Positions 1 to 9,477 are shown, counted from the stretch's first letter. The stretch: DNA of 64,000 nucleotides from Devosia algicola (GCF_028816455.1 NZ_CP118246.1:2928501-2992500), one strand, 5' to 3'. Notes: generated by a model not told the origin, from the sequence alone. Made by a program: numbers and translations.

Positions 1-2
1 CG

Positions 3-434
3 GACGACTTTATTACCAAGCCGTTTTCCCAACGCCTGCTGGTCGAGCGGGTCAAGGCCATCCTGCGTCGGTCCGCCCCGCGCGACCCCTCGGCGCCAGC
101 CGGTTCCTCGGGCGACAATGGGGTTGGCGGCGCGCTGATCGAGCGCGGCTCACTGGTCATGGACGAGGAACGCCATACCTGCACCTGGAAGGGCCAGCGG
201 GTGACATTGACAGTCACCGAGTTCTTGATCCTTCAGGCGCTGGCCTTGCGCCCCGGCGTTGTCAAATCACGCAACGCCCTCATGGACGCCGCCTATGATG
301 ATCAGGTCTATGTCGATGATCGCACCATCGATAGCCACATCAAGCGGCTGCGCAAGAAGTTCAAGGCGACCGATGACGACTTTGAAATGATCGAAACGCT
401 CTACGGCGTCGGCTATCGTTTCAAGGAGCAATAA
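3..434 (+). CDS. chvI: Response regulator ChvI, 5' end outside window
   Basis: OmpR/PhoB-type response regulator of the ChvG-ChvI (ExoS-ChvI) envelope and acid-stress system. The window begins inside the receiver domain: the first codons read DDFITKPF, which contains the conserved Lys-Pro of the receiver fold, so the phospho-acceptor Asp lies outside. The C-terminal winged helix is complete, with [11 protein letters not shown], the recognition-helix segment [15 protein letters not shown] and the final YGVGYRF. The stop is 6 bases before the downstream kinase start, so the two are co-transcribed. The paralogue-level call ChvI rests on the adjacent chvG and hprK, the standard alphaproteobacterial order. 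Confidence 0.9.
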   Translation, partial: DDFITKPFSQRLLVERVKAILRRSAPRDPSAPAGSSGDNGVGGALIERGSLVMDEERHTCTWKGQRVTLTVTEFLILQALALRPGVVKSRNALMDAAYDDQVYVDDRTIDSHIKRLRKKFKATDDDFEMIETLYGVGYRFKEQ

Positions 435-440
435 AGGCGG

Positions 441-2225
441 GTGGCGATCCTCGATCCGAATATGGACAAATTGGTCAAGCCAAAGACAACCCAGACCCCA
501 CGCGGGCGTCGCGATGGTGCTTGGCATCGTCTGGTTGTCGCCCCGACCTACCGGCTTGGCCACAATATTCAGCGGTTCCTGGATTTCACAATTTTCTCCA
601 GCCTGACGCGGCGCATCATCGTGCTCAATATGGCGGGCCTGCTGGTGCTGGTGGTCGGCATTCTCTATCTCAATCAGTGGCGCGCCGGCCTGATTGACGC
701 GCGCGTGCAATCGCTGCGGGTACAGGGCGAAATTATCGCCGCCGCCATTGCGGCTTCGGCCACGGTTGATAGTGACGTCATTTCGATCAACCCCGACCGC
801 CTGCTCGATCTCAAGAACGACAGCACACTGTCCCCCTTGTCCTATTTTGATCCCACGCTGGAATTTCCCATAAGCCCCGAGCGAGTGGCGCCATTGTTGC
901 GCAATCTCGTCACGCCAACCAAAACCCGCGCCCGCATCTATGATCAGGGCGGGCTGATGATCCTGGATAGCGACAATATCTATAGTCGCGGCGAGGTGAT
1001 GCGCCAGATCAATCAGGCGGACGACCAGCCGATTTCGTTCCTGCAGGATTGGTGGAACACCGTTCTCAACTGGGTGCCCGGCGAAAATTTCCCGCTCTAC
1101 CAGGATTATGATGAGGATGAGGGGCGGCGCTATCCCGAAGTCACATCGGCGCTCTCCGGTGCGCCTGCCGATTTTGTGCGCGTTGACGCCAAGCACCAAC
1201 TGGTCGTCTCGGTGGCCGTGCCCGTGCAACGGTTGCGCGCCATTGTCGGGGTATTGCTGCTCTCGACTGCACCGGGCGATATTGACTCCATCGTCGCGAC
1301 CGAGCGCTGGAGCATCCTGCGCATCGCGCTTATCGCGGCGGCGGTGACCATTTCACTGTCACTGCTGCTCGCTGGCACTATTGCGGGGCCGATGCGGCGC
1401 CTGTCGGCAGCAGCCGAACGGGTCCAGACGGCGGGCAATGCGCGTACCGAAATTCCTGATTTTACCGATCGCCCGGACGAAATAGGCCACTTGTCCGGTG
1501 CCCTGCGGCAAATGACCGATGCGCTCTATAATCGCATCGAAGCCATCGAGCGGTTCGCCGCTGATGTCGCCCACGAGCTGAAAAATCCACTCACCTCGTT
1601 GCGCTCGGCAGTCGAAACACTGCCACGCGCCAAGCGACCCGAGGATCAGGCGCGACTTAATGCCATCATCCAGCATGATGTGCGGCGGCTCGACCGCCTG
1701 ATTTCCGACATATCCAACGCCAGTCGGCTCGATGCTGAATTGGCCCGTGAAGTCGCCGATCGTGTCGATGTTGAAAAACTGGCCCAGGCCATGGTCGAGA
1801 TGCAGGCCGAACTTGCTGCCGAGCACAAGGTCAAGGTGGTAATGAGCAAGCGTCAGGGCCGCAACCCCGCCATTGCCATCGGCCATGAAAGCCGCCTGGC
1901 ACAGGTGTTTGCCAATCTGATCGACAATGCCATCTCCTTTTCGCCGCCCGGCGGCACTGTTAGCGTTTCGCTGGTGACCGATGCGGAGACGCTAACCATT
2001 GCGGTCGCGGACGAAGGCATCGGCATTACCGGCGATGCCAGCCGCATTTTCCAGCGCTTTTACACGGATCGTCCAGATAGCGACGGCTTTGGCGATCATT
2101 CCGGGCTTGGCCTGTCGATTTCGCGCCAGATCGTGATCGCCCACAAAGGCACAATCCGGGCGCAAAATCGCGATGATCGCACCGGTGCCATGTTCACCGT
2201 TGTCTTGCCACGCGCCCGCAAATAG
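441..2225 (+). CDS. chvG: Sensor histidine kinase ChvG
   Basis: Inner-membrane histidine kinase partnered with ChvI. Of 594 residues, the first ~60 are cytoplasmic, a first membrane segment lies near 63-80 (GLLVLVVGILYL), a periplasmic sensor region follows, and a second membrane segment lies near 293-316. Then come HAMP, the dimerisation/phospho-acceptor motif DVAHELKNPL with His near residue 378, and an ATP-binding domain with NLIDNAISFSPPGG, DEGIGI and GLGLSISRQI. The open reading frame begins with GTG at 441; an in-frame ATG at 462 is an alternative. In rhizobia this kinase controls exopolysaccharide, motility and acid adaptation; that role is inferred here from family and context. Confidence 0.92.
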   Translation: MAILDPNMDKLVKPKTTQTPRGRRDGAWHRLVVAPTYRLGHNIQRFLDFTIFSSLTRRIIVLNMAGLLVLVVGILYLNQWRAGLIDARVQSLRVQGEIIAAAIAASATVDSDVISINPDRLLDLKNDSTLSPLSYFDPTLEFPISPERVAPLLRNLVTPTKTRARIYDQGGLMILDSDNIYSRGEVMRQINQADDQPISFLQDWWNTVLNWVPGENFPLYQDYDEDEGRRYPEVTSALSGAPADFVRVDAKHQLVVSVAVPVQRLRAIVGVLLLSTAPGDIDSIVATERWSILRIALIAAAVTISLSLLLAGTIAGPMRRLSAAAERVQTAGNARTEIPDFTDRPDEIGHLSGALRQMTDALYNRIEAIERFAADVAHELKNPLTSLRSAVETLPRAKRPEDQARLNAIIQHDVRRLDRLISDISNASRLDAELAREVADRVDVEKLAQAMVEMQAELAAEHKVKVVMSKRQGRNPAIAIGHESRLAQVFANLIDNAISFSPPGGTVSVSLVTDAETLTIAVADEGIGITGDASRIFQRFYTDRPDSDGFGDHSGLGLSISRQIVIAHKGTIRAQNRDDRTGAMFTVVLPRARK

Positions 2226-2234
2226 ACTGGGCTC

Positions 2235-2705
2235 ATGAACACGCCCAACAATGTGCACGGCACTGGCCTGATGCTGGGACAGACCGGCATTCTGCTGCGA
2301 GGTCCATCTGGCACTGGTAAATCGGTGTTGGCGTTGGCGCTGCTGGAGCGCTGGGAGATGATGGGCAAGACAGCGCTCCTTGTCAGCGACGATCAGGTTC
2401 TGCTCAGTGCCGCGCACGGACATCTGCAAATGCACGCACCCGAAACAATTGCGGGCAGCATTGAACTGCGTGGGCGCGGCATCGTTGCCCGGCCCGCCCT
2501 CAGCGACGCGCCGCTGCATCTGGTTATTGATCTGGTCGAAACGCTCGACCGCATGCCCCCAGAGGAGGCATTTGCGGTTGAATTGCTGGGCGTCGGGGTC
2601 GCGCGAGCGCCGGTGCCACGTGCCGGCGTGATCGAGTTGAGCCATCAAACCCTGCTGGTGGTCGAAGCCATCCGCGCCTTGGCGCCGAGACCGGCCAAAC
2701 TGTGA
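2235..2705 (+). CDS. hprK: Short HPr kinase/phosphorylase
   Basis: The 156-residue protein corresponds to the catalytic half of HprK, as is usual in alphaproteobacteria, which lack the N-terminal domain of the firmicute enzyme. The P-loop GPSGTGKS lies near residues 24-31. The segment ELRGRGIV matches the family signature around the C-terminal catalytic loop. It phosphorylates or dephosphorylates a serine of HPr (encoded 0.6 kb downstream) in response to energy state. It follows chvG by 9 bases and is probably co-transcribed with it, coupling envelope signalling with the PTS regulatory branch. Confidence 0.88.
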   Translation: MNTPNNVHGTGLMLGQTGILLRGPSGTGKSVLALALLERWEMMGKTALLVSDDQVLLSAAHGHLQMHAPETIAGSIELRGRGIVARPALSDAPLHLVIDLVETLDRMPPEEAFAVELLGVGVARAPVPRAGVIELSHQTLLVVEAIRALAPRPAKL

Positions 2706-2881
2706 CAATTTATGACTTGAAACATCATGGCCGGACGCGGTCTATTACCGGCCTAGCTGGCTGCAACCCGCCTTGGCGGTGGAATGGCATGTTCAAGCTG
2801 TGGACGCGACGGCCCCGCTCGATATAGTAAGGCGCGGCGGCCGGAACTTTGCGGGCGTATTTCGCCCTGTGGGGAAAGTGC

Positions 2882-3283
2882 ATGATCGGTATGGTTCTGG
2901 TGACGCATGGCGCGCTCGCCATCGAGTTCAAGTCAGCCCTGGAGCACGTCGTGGGGCCGCAGGAATTCTGCGAAACCATTTGCATTGGTCCAGAAGACAA
3001 TATGGACAATCGGCGTGAGGACATTCTCGCCGCGCTTGAACGCGCCGACAACGGGCAGGGCGTCATCATCCTGACCGACATGTTTGGTGGCACGCCCTCC
3101 AATCTGGCCATCTCGGTCATGCAAAACGGCATGGTCGAAGTCATTGCCGGGGTTAATTTGCCCATGCTGGTCAAGCTGGCGCGCATCAGGGCCGAGAAGC
3201 CGATCAAGGAAGCAGTCGACATGGCCCAGGAAGCGGGTCGAAAATATATCAATGTCGCCAACTCGATCCTGGGCGGGAGTTGA
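2882..3283 (+). CDS. PTS EIIA component, mannose family
   Basis: EIIA of the mannose superfamily, the terminal phospho-carrier of the regulatory PTS found in alphaproteobacteria that lack sugar-transporting EIIB/EIIC partners. The active-site His is in LVTHGALA (residue 9 from the chosen start). The segment ILTDMFGGTPSNLA is the typical second conserved block. ATG 2882 is preferred over an upstream in-frame candidate at 2849 because it is preceded by a GGGGA ribosome-binding site and the protein then begins directly at the first beta strand. The stop overlaps the start of ptsH by one base. No transport PTS genes are nearby, consistent with a regulatory role. Confidence 0.87.
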   Translation: MIGMVLVTHGALAIEFKSALEHVVGPQEFCETICIGPEDNMDNRREDILAALERADNGQGVIILTDMFGGTPSNLAISVMQNGMVEVIAGVNLPMLVKLARIRAEKPIKEAVDMAQEAGRKYINVANSILGGS

Positions 3284-3600
3284 TGGCGATGGAAGGGGCA
3301 GCCAGTGCCGGCCGGGCCGTTGCCCAACAACTGACCATCGTCAATCGCAAGGGGCTGCACGCCCGCGCCTCAGCCCGTTTCGTGCGCACGGCGGAATGTT
3401 TTGACGCCACTATCCATGTCGTCAAGGACGGCACGTCCGTCGATGGCAATTCGATCATGGGCCTGATGATGCTGGGGGCTGGCCCTGGCTCGACCATTCT
3501 GGTCCAGGCCAGCGGCAAGCAGGCCCGCGAAGCGCTCGAAGCGCTGGTGGAACTGGTCAATAACGGTTTTGACGAAGATAGCGATGGCGCGGCGGGCTAA
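3283..3600 (+). CDS. ptsH: Phosphocarrier protein HPr
   Basis: HPr-like phosphocarrier. The histidine site is in NRKGLHARASARFV (His about residue 26) and the regulatory serine site is in GNSIMGLMMLGA, the target of HprK. Compared with enteric HPr (His15) there is an N-terminal extension of about 11 residues, so the true start could be slightly further in. ATG 3283 overlaps the EIIA stop (TTGATGG), indicating translational coupling. Together with hprK and EIIA it forms the nitrogen/metabolic-type regulatory PTS; the EI gene (ptsP) is not in the window. Confidence 0.88.
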   Translation: MAMEGAASAGRAVAQQLTIVNRKGLHARASARFVRTAECFDATIHVVKDGTSVDGNSIMGLMMLGAGPGSTILVQASGKQAREALEALVELVNNGFDEDSDGAAG

Positions 3601-3604
3601 TGAA

Positions 3605-4138
3605 ATGGAGCAGATCCATCTCGTGCCCTATGATCCGACCTGGCCTGAACGCTACCGCGCCGAAGCCCTGCTTGTGCGCTCCTGCCTCATGGACAGGCTG
3701 CAACGCATTGAACATATGGGATCGACCGCGGTGCCGGGTCTTGCCGCCAAGCCGGTAATCGACATCATTGTGCTGGTTAAGGATCTCGCAGACGCCCGCG
3801 CCGCCATTCCCGCCCTCGAGGCACAAGGTTATGCTTTTTGGGCTGACAATCCCGATACCACCCGGCTCTATCTGGTCAAGGGCCTGCCCCCGTCACCACA
3901 CCGCACGCATCATCTGCACATTCATGATGATGAAGACGAGGTGCAACGGCATTTGCTGTTTCGGGATCATCTGCGCGACCATCCCGAGGTGCGTGATGCC
4001 TATTTGAGGCTCAAGCAGGAATTGGCCATCAGGTATCACGATGATCGCGAAGCCTATACGAGAAACAAGACTGATTTTGTTGATATGGTCGTGCTGGCGC
4101 TGGGCGGCCCGCCGCGCCGCGTCACCTCGCCGTCATGA
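3605..4138 (+). CDS. GrpB-like nucleotidyltransferase-fold protein
   Basis: Member of the GrpB/UPF0157 family, a small nucleotidyltransferase-fold protein. The family block HMGSTAVPGLAAKPVIDIIV is clear. The first residues after the chosen ATG (MEQIHLVPYDPTWP) match the usual N-terminus, so in-frame candidates inside the end of ptsH (3569, 3587) were not used. It lies 4 bases after ptsH. Substrate and biological role are not established for most family members, and I do not assign one. Confidence 0.8.
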   Translation: MEQIHLVPYDPTWPERYRAEALLVRSCLMDRLQRIEHMGSTAVPGLAAKPVIDIIVLVKDLADARAAIPALEAQGYAFWADNPDTTRLYLVKGLPPSPHRTHHLHIHDDEDEVQRHLLFRDHLRDHPEVRDAYLRLKQELAIRYHDDREAYTRNKTDFVDMVVLALGGPPRRVTSPS

Positions 4139-4199
4139 GTAAATCCCGCCATTGACCGGTTGAGCCGCGACCGGCAAAGTCTGGCAAGGAGTACGCTTC

Positions 4200-4712
4200 A
4201 TGCGCAAAATGATTGCCAGTATCGGCGGCATTGGCCTGGCCGTCGCCTTGAGCCAGTTTCCCGAATATGCCCAGCAATATACCCAGCGGCTCGGCGGGGC
4301 GGTAGATGAACTGGCCGGGATCGTCGCCGAATTTGACCGCGCCGCTGCCGAGGGCGGTCTGGACCGGACCCAGGCGCTCCAGCGCTTTGAACAATCCAGC
4401 GACAGTTTTCTCGCGGGGCGTGGTGACGCCATGGCTACAACGCTGTCGCGCTACAACCAACTCAGCCAGACCTTGACGCGCATCGAGGGTGCCAGCGCGC
4501 TCGAACGGCTGCAATATCTGCCTGATTTCATGGATAGCGACATCGGCGCTCGCACACTCGAAGCATTCAAGCCTGCGGTGCCGGTTACGCTCGAAGGCTT
4601 TGCCTATGCCGGCGGCGGACTGGTCGCTGGTTATGGTCTGTTCTCCGGCTTGCTGGGTCTGTTGGGCCTGCCGCTGCGGCGGCGCCATCGCATTCGACCC
4701 ACGCGATACTAA
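4200..4712 (+). CDS. DUF2937 family membrane protein
   Basis: 170-residue protein of the DUF2937 family, mostly alphaproteobacterial and of unknown function. It has an N-terminal hydrophobic stretch (IASIGGIGLAVALSQ), then the family hallmark FPEYAQQYTQRLGGAVDEL. A helical middle region follows, then a C-terminal membrane segment (GGLVAGYGLFSGLLGLLGLP) with a basic tail RRRHRIRPTRY. Both termini therefore probably touch the inner membrane. The stop at 4710-4712 abuts the palindromic operator of ahcY. Confidence 0.75.
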   Translation: MRKMIASIGGIGLAVALSQFPEYAQQYTQRLGGAVDELAGIVAEFDRAAAEGGLDRTQALQRFEQSSDSFLAGRGDAMATTLSRYNQLSQTLTRIEGASALERLQYLPDFMDSDIGARTLEAFKPAVPVTLEGFAYAGGGLVAGYGLFSGLLGLLGLPLRRRHRIRPTRY

Positions 4713-4713
4713 G

Positions 4714-4733
4714 ATATAAACTTATCTTTATAT
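4714..4733. promoter_or_regulatory. Palindromic operator upstream of ahcY, SahR-like
   Basis: ATATAAACTTATCTTTATAT is an inverted repeat with perfect 7-base arms (ATATAAA/TTTATAT). A closely matching palindrome lies upstream of metK at 44625-44644. From memory, the ArsR-family SAM-cycle regulator SahR in Rhizobiales recognises sites of the form ATATAAAGATATCTTTATAT. The assignment to SahR is inferred; the repeat itself is directly visible. Confidence 0.6.
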
Positions 4734-4739
4734 GCCATG

Positions 4740-4768
4740 TTGATCCGGGCCGCGCCTGCCGCTATAAG
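4740..4768 (+). promoter_or_regulatory. Putative sigma-70 promoter of ahcY
   Basis: TTGATC (4740-4745), a 17-base spacer, and TATAAG (4763-4768) form a good housekeeping promoter 38 bases before the ahcY start. The palindromic operator ends 6 bases before the -35 element, so a bound regulator would sit next to the polymerase site. Confidence 0.5.
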
Positions 4769-4806
4769 GCGGGCCACACTTAAGAATAGCGCCCGGAGCG
4801 ACAAGC

Positions 4807-6210
4807 ATGAGCAAGACCCCAACCGACTATGCGGTCAAAGATATTTCCCTGGCCGATTATGGCCGCAAGGAAATCCAGATCGCCGAAATCGAAATGCCCG
4901 GCCTGATGGCAATTCGGGAGGAATATGCCGCCGCCCAACCGCTCAAGGGCGCGCGCATCGCCGGTTCGCTTCACATGACCATCCAGACAGCGGTGCTGAT
5001 CGAAACCTTGGTCGCCTTGGGTGCCGAAGTTCGTTGGGTTTCGTGCAATATCTTTTCGACTCAGGACCACGCCGCCGCTGCCATCGCTGCCTCTGGCGTG
5101 CCGGTTTTTGCCCATAAGGGTGAAACGCTGCAAGAATACTGGGCCTTTACCGACCGCATGATGGATTGGGGCAACGGCGAAGCGCCAAACATGATCCTTG
5201 ATGATGGTGGCGATGCCACCATGTATGTGCTCAACGGTGCCAAGGCAGAAACCGACCCCGCATTTCTTGAAAAACCCGGCAACGAAGAAGAAGAAATTTT
5301 CTTCGCCACCATCAAGAAGCGCCTTGCCTCGAGCCCCGGCTTCTTCTCAAAGATCCGTGACAGCATTCGTGGCGTTTCTGAAGAAACCACCACTGGCGTC
5401 ATGCGCCTTTATCAGCTTCACGCCAAGGGCGAACTGCCATTCCCCGCCATCAACGTCAATGACTCGGTCACCAAGTCCAAGTTTGACAACAAGTATGGTA
5501 CGCGTGAATCGCTGGTCGATGCCATTCGGCGCGGCACTGATGTGATGCTGGCTGGCAAGGTCGCCATCGTTTGCGGTTATGGCGATGTGGGCAAGGGTTC
5601 AGCGGAATCTCTGCGCGGCGCCGGCGCTCGCGTTCTGGTCACCGAGGTCGACCCGATCTGCGCCTTGCAGGCGGCCATGGAGGGATTTGAAGTGGTAACA
5701 CTCGAAGATGCCATCCATCGCGCCGATGTGGTTGTCACCGCGACCGGCAATCGCGATGTGCTGATGGTCGATGACATGCGCAAGCTCAAGGACATGGCGA
5801 TCGTCTGCAATATTGGCCATTTCGACAATGAAATTGATGTGGCCGGTCTGCGCAATTTCAAATGGACCAACGTCAAGCCACAGGTCGACATGATCGAGCA
5901 GTCCAATGGCAACCGCATGATCCTTCTGTCCGAAGGCCGTCTGGTCAATCTGGGCAACGCCACCGGGCACCCGAGCTTTGTGATGAGCGCCTCATTTGCC
6001 AACCAGACGCTTGCCCAGATCGAATTGTGGACCAATGGCAAAAATCTTGAGACCAGGGTCCACGTCCTGCCCAAGCATCTCGACGAAAAAGTAGCCGCTC
6101 TGCATCTGCCCAAACTTGGTGCCGCGTTGACCACGCTGACAAAAACCCAGGCCGATTATATCGGTGTGCCCCAGCACGGTCCCTTCAAATCGAGCGAATA
6201 TCGCTACTAA
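4807..6210 (+). CDS. ahcY: S-adenosylhomocysteine hydrolase
   Basis: Cytosolic NAD-dependent enzyme that splits S-adenosylhomocysteine into adenosine and homocysteine, removing the inhibitory by-product of methylation. At 467 residues it has the usual bacterial length. The NAD-binding loop [15 protein letters not shown] is present, as are the substrate region [16 protein letters not shown] and the C-terminal FKSSEYRY that closes the active site in the tetramer. It is followed by a strong terminator and preceded by its own promoter and palindrome, so it is probably a single-gene unit. metK, the other main SAM-cycle gene here, is 38 kb away. Confidence 0.97.
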   Translation: MSKTPTDYAVKDISLADYGRKEIQIAEIEMPGLMAIREEYAAAQPLKGARIAGSLHMTIQTAVLIETLVALGAEVRWVSCNIFSTQDHAAAAIAASGVPVFAHKGETLQEYWAFTDRMMDWGNGEAPNMILDDGGDATMYVLNGAKAETDPAFLEKPGNEEEEIFFATIKKRLASSPGFFSKIRDSIRGVSEETTTGVMRLYQLHAKGELPFPAINVNDSVTKSKFDNKYGTRESLVDAIRRGTDVMLAGKVAIVCGYGDVGKGSAESLRGAGARVLVTEVDPICALQAAMEGFEVVTLEDAIHRADVVVTATGNRDVLMVDDMRKLKDMAIVCNIGHFDNEIDVAGLRNFKWTNVKPQVDMIEQSNGNRMILLSEGRLVNLGNATGHPSFVMSASFANQTLAQIELWTNGKNLETRVHVLPKHLDEKVAALHLPKLGAALTTLTKTQADYIGVPQHGPFKSSEYRY

Positions 6211-6246
6211 TCGCCCGCGCCTCTAATGCGACGGTAAGTTAATCTT

Positions 6247-6278
6247 GGGCCTGTCCAGAAATGGACGGGCCCTTTTTC
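6247..6278 (+). terminator. Rho-independent terminator after ahcY
   Basis: A 10-bp stem (GGGCCTGTCC / GGACGGGCCC, one G-U pair) closes a 6-base loop and is followed by five T residues. It starts 36 bases after the ahcY stop. Confidence 0.85.
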
Positions 6279-6327
6279 TTGCACAATCGCCGCGTTTGTT
6301 GCTGTTTCGTTCTCAGGTCAAGCCAAC

Positions 6328-6406
6328 TTATCCACTTTATGCCCGCTAAGCACAGTCATTAAGACTCTTTTAGCCGATTCCACACCCCGCTATGTTGGAG
6401 TGATTC
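6328..6406 (+). promoter_or_regulatory. Upstream region of divL with cell-cycle type sites
   Basis: The 300-base gap between ahcY and divL holds no gene beyond the ahcY terminator. It contains a DnaA-box-like TTATCCACT (6328-6336), three GANTC sites (6363-6367, 6376-6380, 6402-6406) within 44 bases, and TTAA-N7-TTAG (6359-6373), one mismatch from the CtrA consensus TTAA-N7-TTAA. These fit the CcrM/DnaA/CtrA control seen for cell-cycle genes in Caulobacter relatives, but the individual sites are short and could be partly coincidental. Confidence 0.45.
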
Positions 6407-6514
6407 GGCGGCGGTGTTTTTGCCGCGAGGCGCATGCATGCAGTTTGGTCGCGGCGCTTTTGCAAGTATTTGCGTATTGGCCTGTAAATCTGTCAGGCAT
6501 CCGTTGGCGGCACA

Positions 6515-8996
6515 ATGAAGACGAGGCAGGGCATGGCGCCGGAAAAATTCCGGAAACGTTGGGGATTCGCAGGCGTGGCTGCAGCCCCGCTAACCTTGCT
6601 TTCTGCCGTACCGGCGCTTGCACAGGGCGTTAGCGCCAGTGCCATGGCCGGAAGCGCTCCCATCGCCATCGCGGTCGGCGCCGGTGGTTTTGCCCTCCTG
6701 GCCATGCTGATCGTGCGTTCGCTCAAGGCGCAGTCAAAAATCGATCGTGAACGCGCCAGCGACCAGATTTCCAGCCTGCGAGCCTTGCTTGATATTTATG
6801 AAGCCCTGATGTCAGGCACCCAGGAAGTCACTGTTCTGTGGGCAGAAAATACCGAGGCACCACGGTTTCTCGGGCAGATATCAGCCATTCTGCCGGTGGG
6901 GCGCAAGCCCGAAAGCCTGATGAATTTTGACAGCTGGCTAACCGGCACCAGCGCCGAGGCACTGGCCAATCATGTGAGCCAGTTGCGGGTCAATGGTCAC
7001 GGATTCGCCATCAGCCTGCAGGCTCGTGACGGTCGGCTCATTCGCGCCAATGGCTGGGTTTTGGGCGACGCTGCTGCCATGCGGTTGCGTCCGGCGTTCT
7101 CACAGACCGACGCGCCATCCGCGCCCGCCGATGCGCCGTCAATTCCAGACATCAGCGGCGCGCGCGCCGTGCTGGCCATGTGGGGTAAACCCGCCTTCCT
7201 GCGCGATCAGAGCGGTAAGCTGGTTTATGCCAACCCCGCTTATCTGACTTTGGCGCGGGCATTGGGCAAATCGGGCGACGCCTCGCGCCCTGCCGAACTG
7301 CTCGGGGCGGATCAGGCTCAACAAGCATTTGCAACACTGCGAGGCAGAGACGACGCCGGTCAAACTGCAGATCACCTGGCCCGACCAGCCTGACTTTGAA
7401 TTGGTCGAATTTGCCATCCCCGGCGGCGCGGCGGGCTATTATCGGGCGCTTGAGGAGCCGGCCACAGATCAACGCGAGATCAGCCTCGCCCATATTAGCG
7501 GCATCATCGATGCCCTGACCACGCCCATCGCCATTTTCAATGCCAACCGTGAACTGGTCCAGTTCAATCGGGCCTATGCAACGCTTTGGAATCTCGACTC
7601 GAAATTTCTGGTGCCCGGTCTTGATGAACGCGCGATCCTTGACAGGTTGCGCACCGAAAACATGTTGCCTGCCGAGGTCAATTATCAGACATGGCGCGCC
7701 CAGCACCTGACCTCCTACGCCCAGAAGGTGCCGCGCGAAAATGCCCCTTGGCATTTGCCTGATGGCCGCTCCATCAAGGTGATTTCCGCGCCCGCCGGGC
7801 CACGCGGCGGGGTGATCTATGTATTTGACGATATTACCGAACGGCTCAAGCTGGAAAGCACCAACAAGGCCTTTTCCAATGTGCAACGCGAATCGCTCAA
7901 TGCGCTGGCCGAAGCGGTCGCGGTTTTCGGCACCAATGGGCGGTTGACCCTGTCCAATCCGCGTCTCTCGGCCTTGTGGAAACTGCCCAGCAACACGCTG
8001 GGGCAGCATCCCCATATCGACAAGATCGCCGAGGCCTGCGGTAGCGCCATGCCCGAAGATGGCGCCTCGATCTGGCGCGATCTCAAGCGCGGCATTATTG
8101 ATCTTAATCCGACGCGCGCCGATACCACCGGCCGCATCAACCGTGCCGATGGCCGACTGCTCGATTATACCATTACCCGGCTGCCCGATGGGCAGACCAT
8201 GATGACCTTTCTCGACGTCACTGAAAGTGCCAGTTACAGCCGGGTTCTCAAGGAGCGCAACGACGCGCTGGTTGCCGCCGATGTGCTCAAGGACGCCTTT
8301 GTTGAAAACGTCTCCTATGAACTGCGCTCGCCGCTAACCAACATTATTGGCTTTGCCGATTTGTTGGCCTCGGACGAAGTAGGAACGCTCAACGACAAGC
8401 AGCGCGCCTATACCGACTATATCCGCGCCTCAAGCGTGACCCTTGGTGTGCTGATCGACAATATTCTTGATCTGGCCTCGGTCGATGCCGGTATCGCCGA
8501 GTTACGCCCCGAACTGCAAAACATCACCAATCTGGTAGAAAAGGCCCGCGCCGGTCTGTCCGCCACCTTCCCCGAGGTCAGCGGCGAACAGCCGATCAAT
8601 CTGGTGATCGACATCGCCGACGAACTACCCCCCTTCATCGCCGACGGTACCCGCATCGTGCAGATTCTATATAATCTGCTGTCGAATGCGGCGCGATTCT
8701 CGCCGCCGGGCGGCGAAATCCGTTTGACGGTTTCGGCGCGCGCCGAACGCATGCTGTTCGTCATCGAAGATGAAGGGCCGGGCCTGACCGATGAAATGAA
8801 GGAAGCCATCCTGACCCGTATCGATACGCCCGCCGACAGCGGGCGGCAGCGCGGCGCCGGGCTGGGGCTGGCCATCGTCAAGACCTTCGTCAATTTGCAT
8901 GGCGGCGTGATCACGGCGGAAAAACGCGCGCCGCGCGGCAGTCGCATCACCGTCAACCTGCCGCGAGACAGCGCCATGGTCGGCGCCGCCGAATAA
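6515..8996 (+). CDS. divL: DivL-like cell-cycle pseudokinase (frame broken in this sequence)
   Basis: About 826 residues after correcting one base. Order: N-terminal hydrophobic segment(s) to about residue 70, PAS-like regions, dimerisation helix, ATP-binding domain. The dimerisation motif reads VENVSYELRSPLTNIIGF, with Tyr (codon 8316-8318) where histidine kinases have His. This is the DivL signature; DivL in Caulobacter regulates CckA/CtrA phosphorylation. The ATP domain keeps NLLSNAARFSPPGG and GAGLGLAIVKTF. The frame breaks at AGGCT 7314-7318: removing one G gives DQLNKHLQHCEAETT and a continuous protein. The stop overlaps the tsaE start by one base. Upstream sites suggest cell-cycle control. 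Confidence 0.82.
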
Positions 8997-9433
8997 TGAC
9001 CGACACGCAAACCCTGTTCCTGCCAGATGACGCGGCCACCGCCCGCCTCGGCGCCAGTCTGGCGGCACAATTGGCCCCTGGCGACATGGTGGTGCTCGAA
9101 GGCGATCTGGGTGCTGGAAAGACGGCGCTGGCGCGGGCCATCATCCGGGCGATGGTCAACGATCCGGACCATGAAGTACCATCCCCGACCTTCGCGCTGG
9201 TCCAACCCTATCAGGCGGGGACCACGCCGATCCTGCATGCCGATCTCTATCGGGTGGCCAATCCTGACGAGATCGCCGAACTTGGCCTGCTCGACAATCC
9301 GAGGGCAATTGTGCTGGTCGAATGGGCAACTCGGGCGCCCGAATTGTTCGAACTGGCAACCCATACAGTCAGTTTGACAGTGCCGAGCGATGGCGTGGGT
9401 CGAAACGTTAGTATTATGCTAACCAAACGCTAA
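8996..9433 (+). CDS. tsaE: t6A tRNA-modification ATPase TsaE
   Basis: ATPase subunit of the threonylcarbamoyladenosine (t6A37) synthesis machinery. The P-loop GDLGAGKTALARAI and the family segment SPTFALVQPY..HADLYR are visible. The 145-residue protein has the size of a stand-alone TsaE. In many Hyphomicrobiales, as I recall, TsaE is fused to or followed by an aminoglycoside-phosphotransferase-like kinase; here only 44 bases separate it from the next gene, so that kinase is absent at this place. Its start overlaps the divL stop. TsaB is encoded at 46.4 kb. Confidence 0.93.
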   Translation: MTDTQTLFLPDDAATARLGASLAAQLAPGDMVVLEGDLGAGKTALARAIIRAMVNDPDHEVPSPTFALVQPYQAGTTPILHADLYRVANPDEIAELGLLDNPRAIVLVEWATRAPELFELATHTVSLTVPSDGVGRNVSIMLTKR

Positions 9434-9477
9434 CAAATGTCACGCGAATGAGGGCCGATGTTACTCCGGAAAGTGCC

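Noticed and set aside
267-1229. 320-codon open frame on the minus strand over chvG
   Set aside because: Antisense to a well-supported gene, low-complexity His/Asp/Ile-rich product, no family resemblance.
4713-4806. SAH or SAM riboswitch upstream of ahcY
   Set aside because: The leader after the putative promoter is only about 30 bases, too short for the known aptamers, and I see no matching conserved core.
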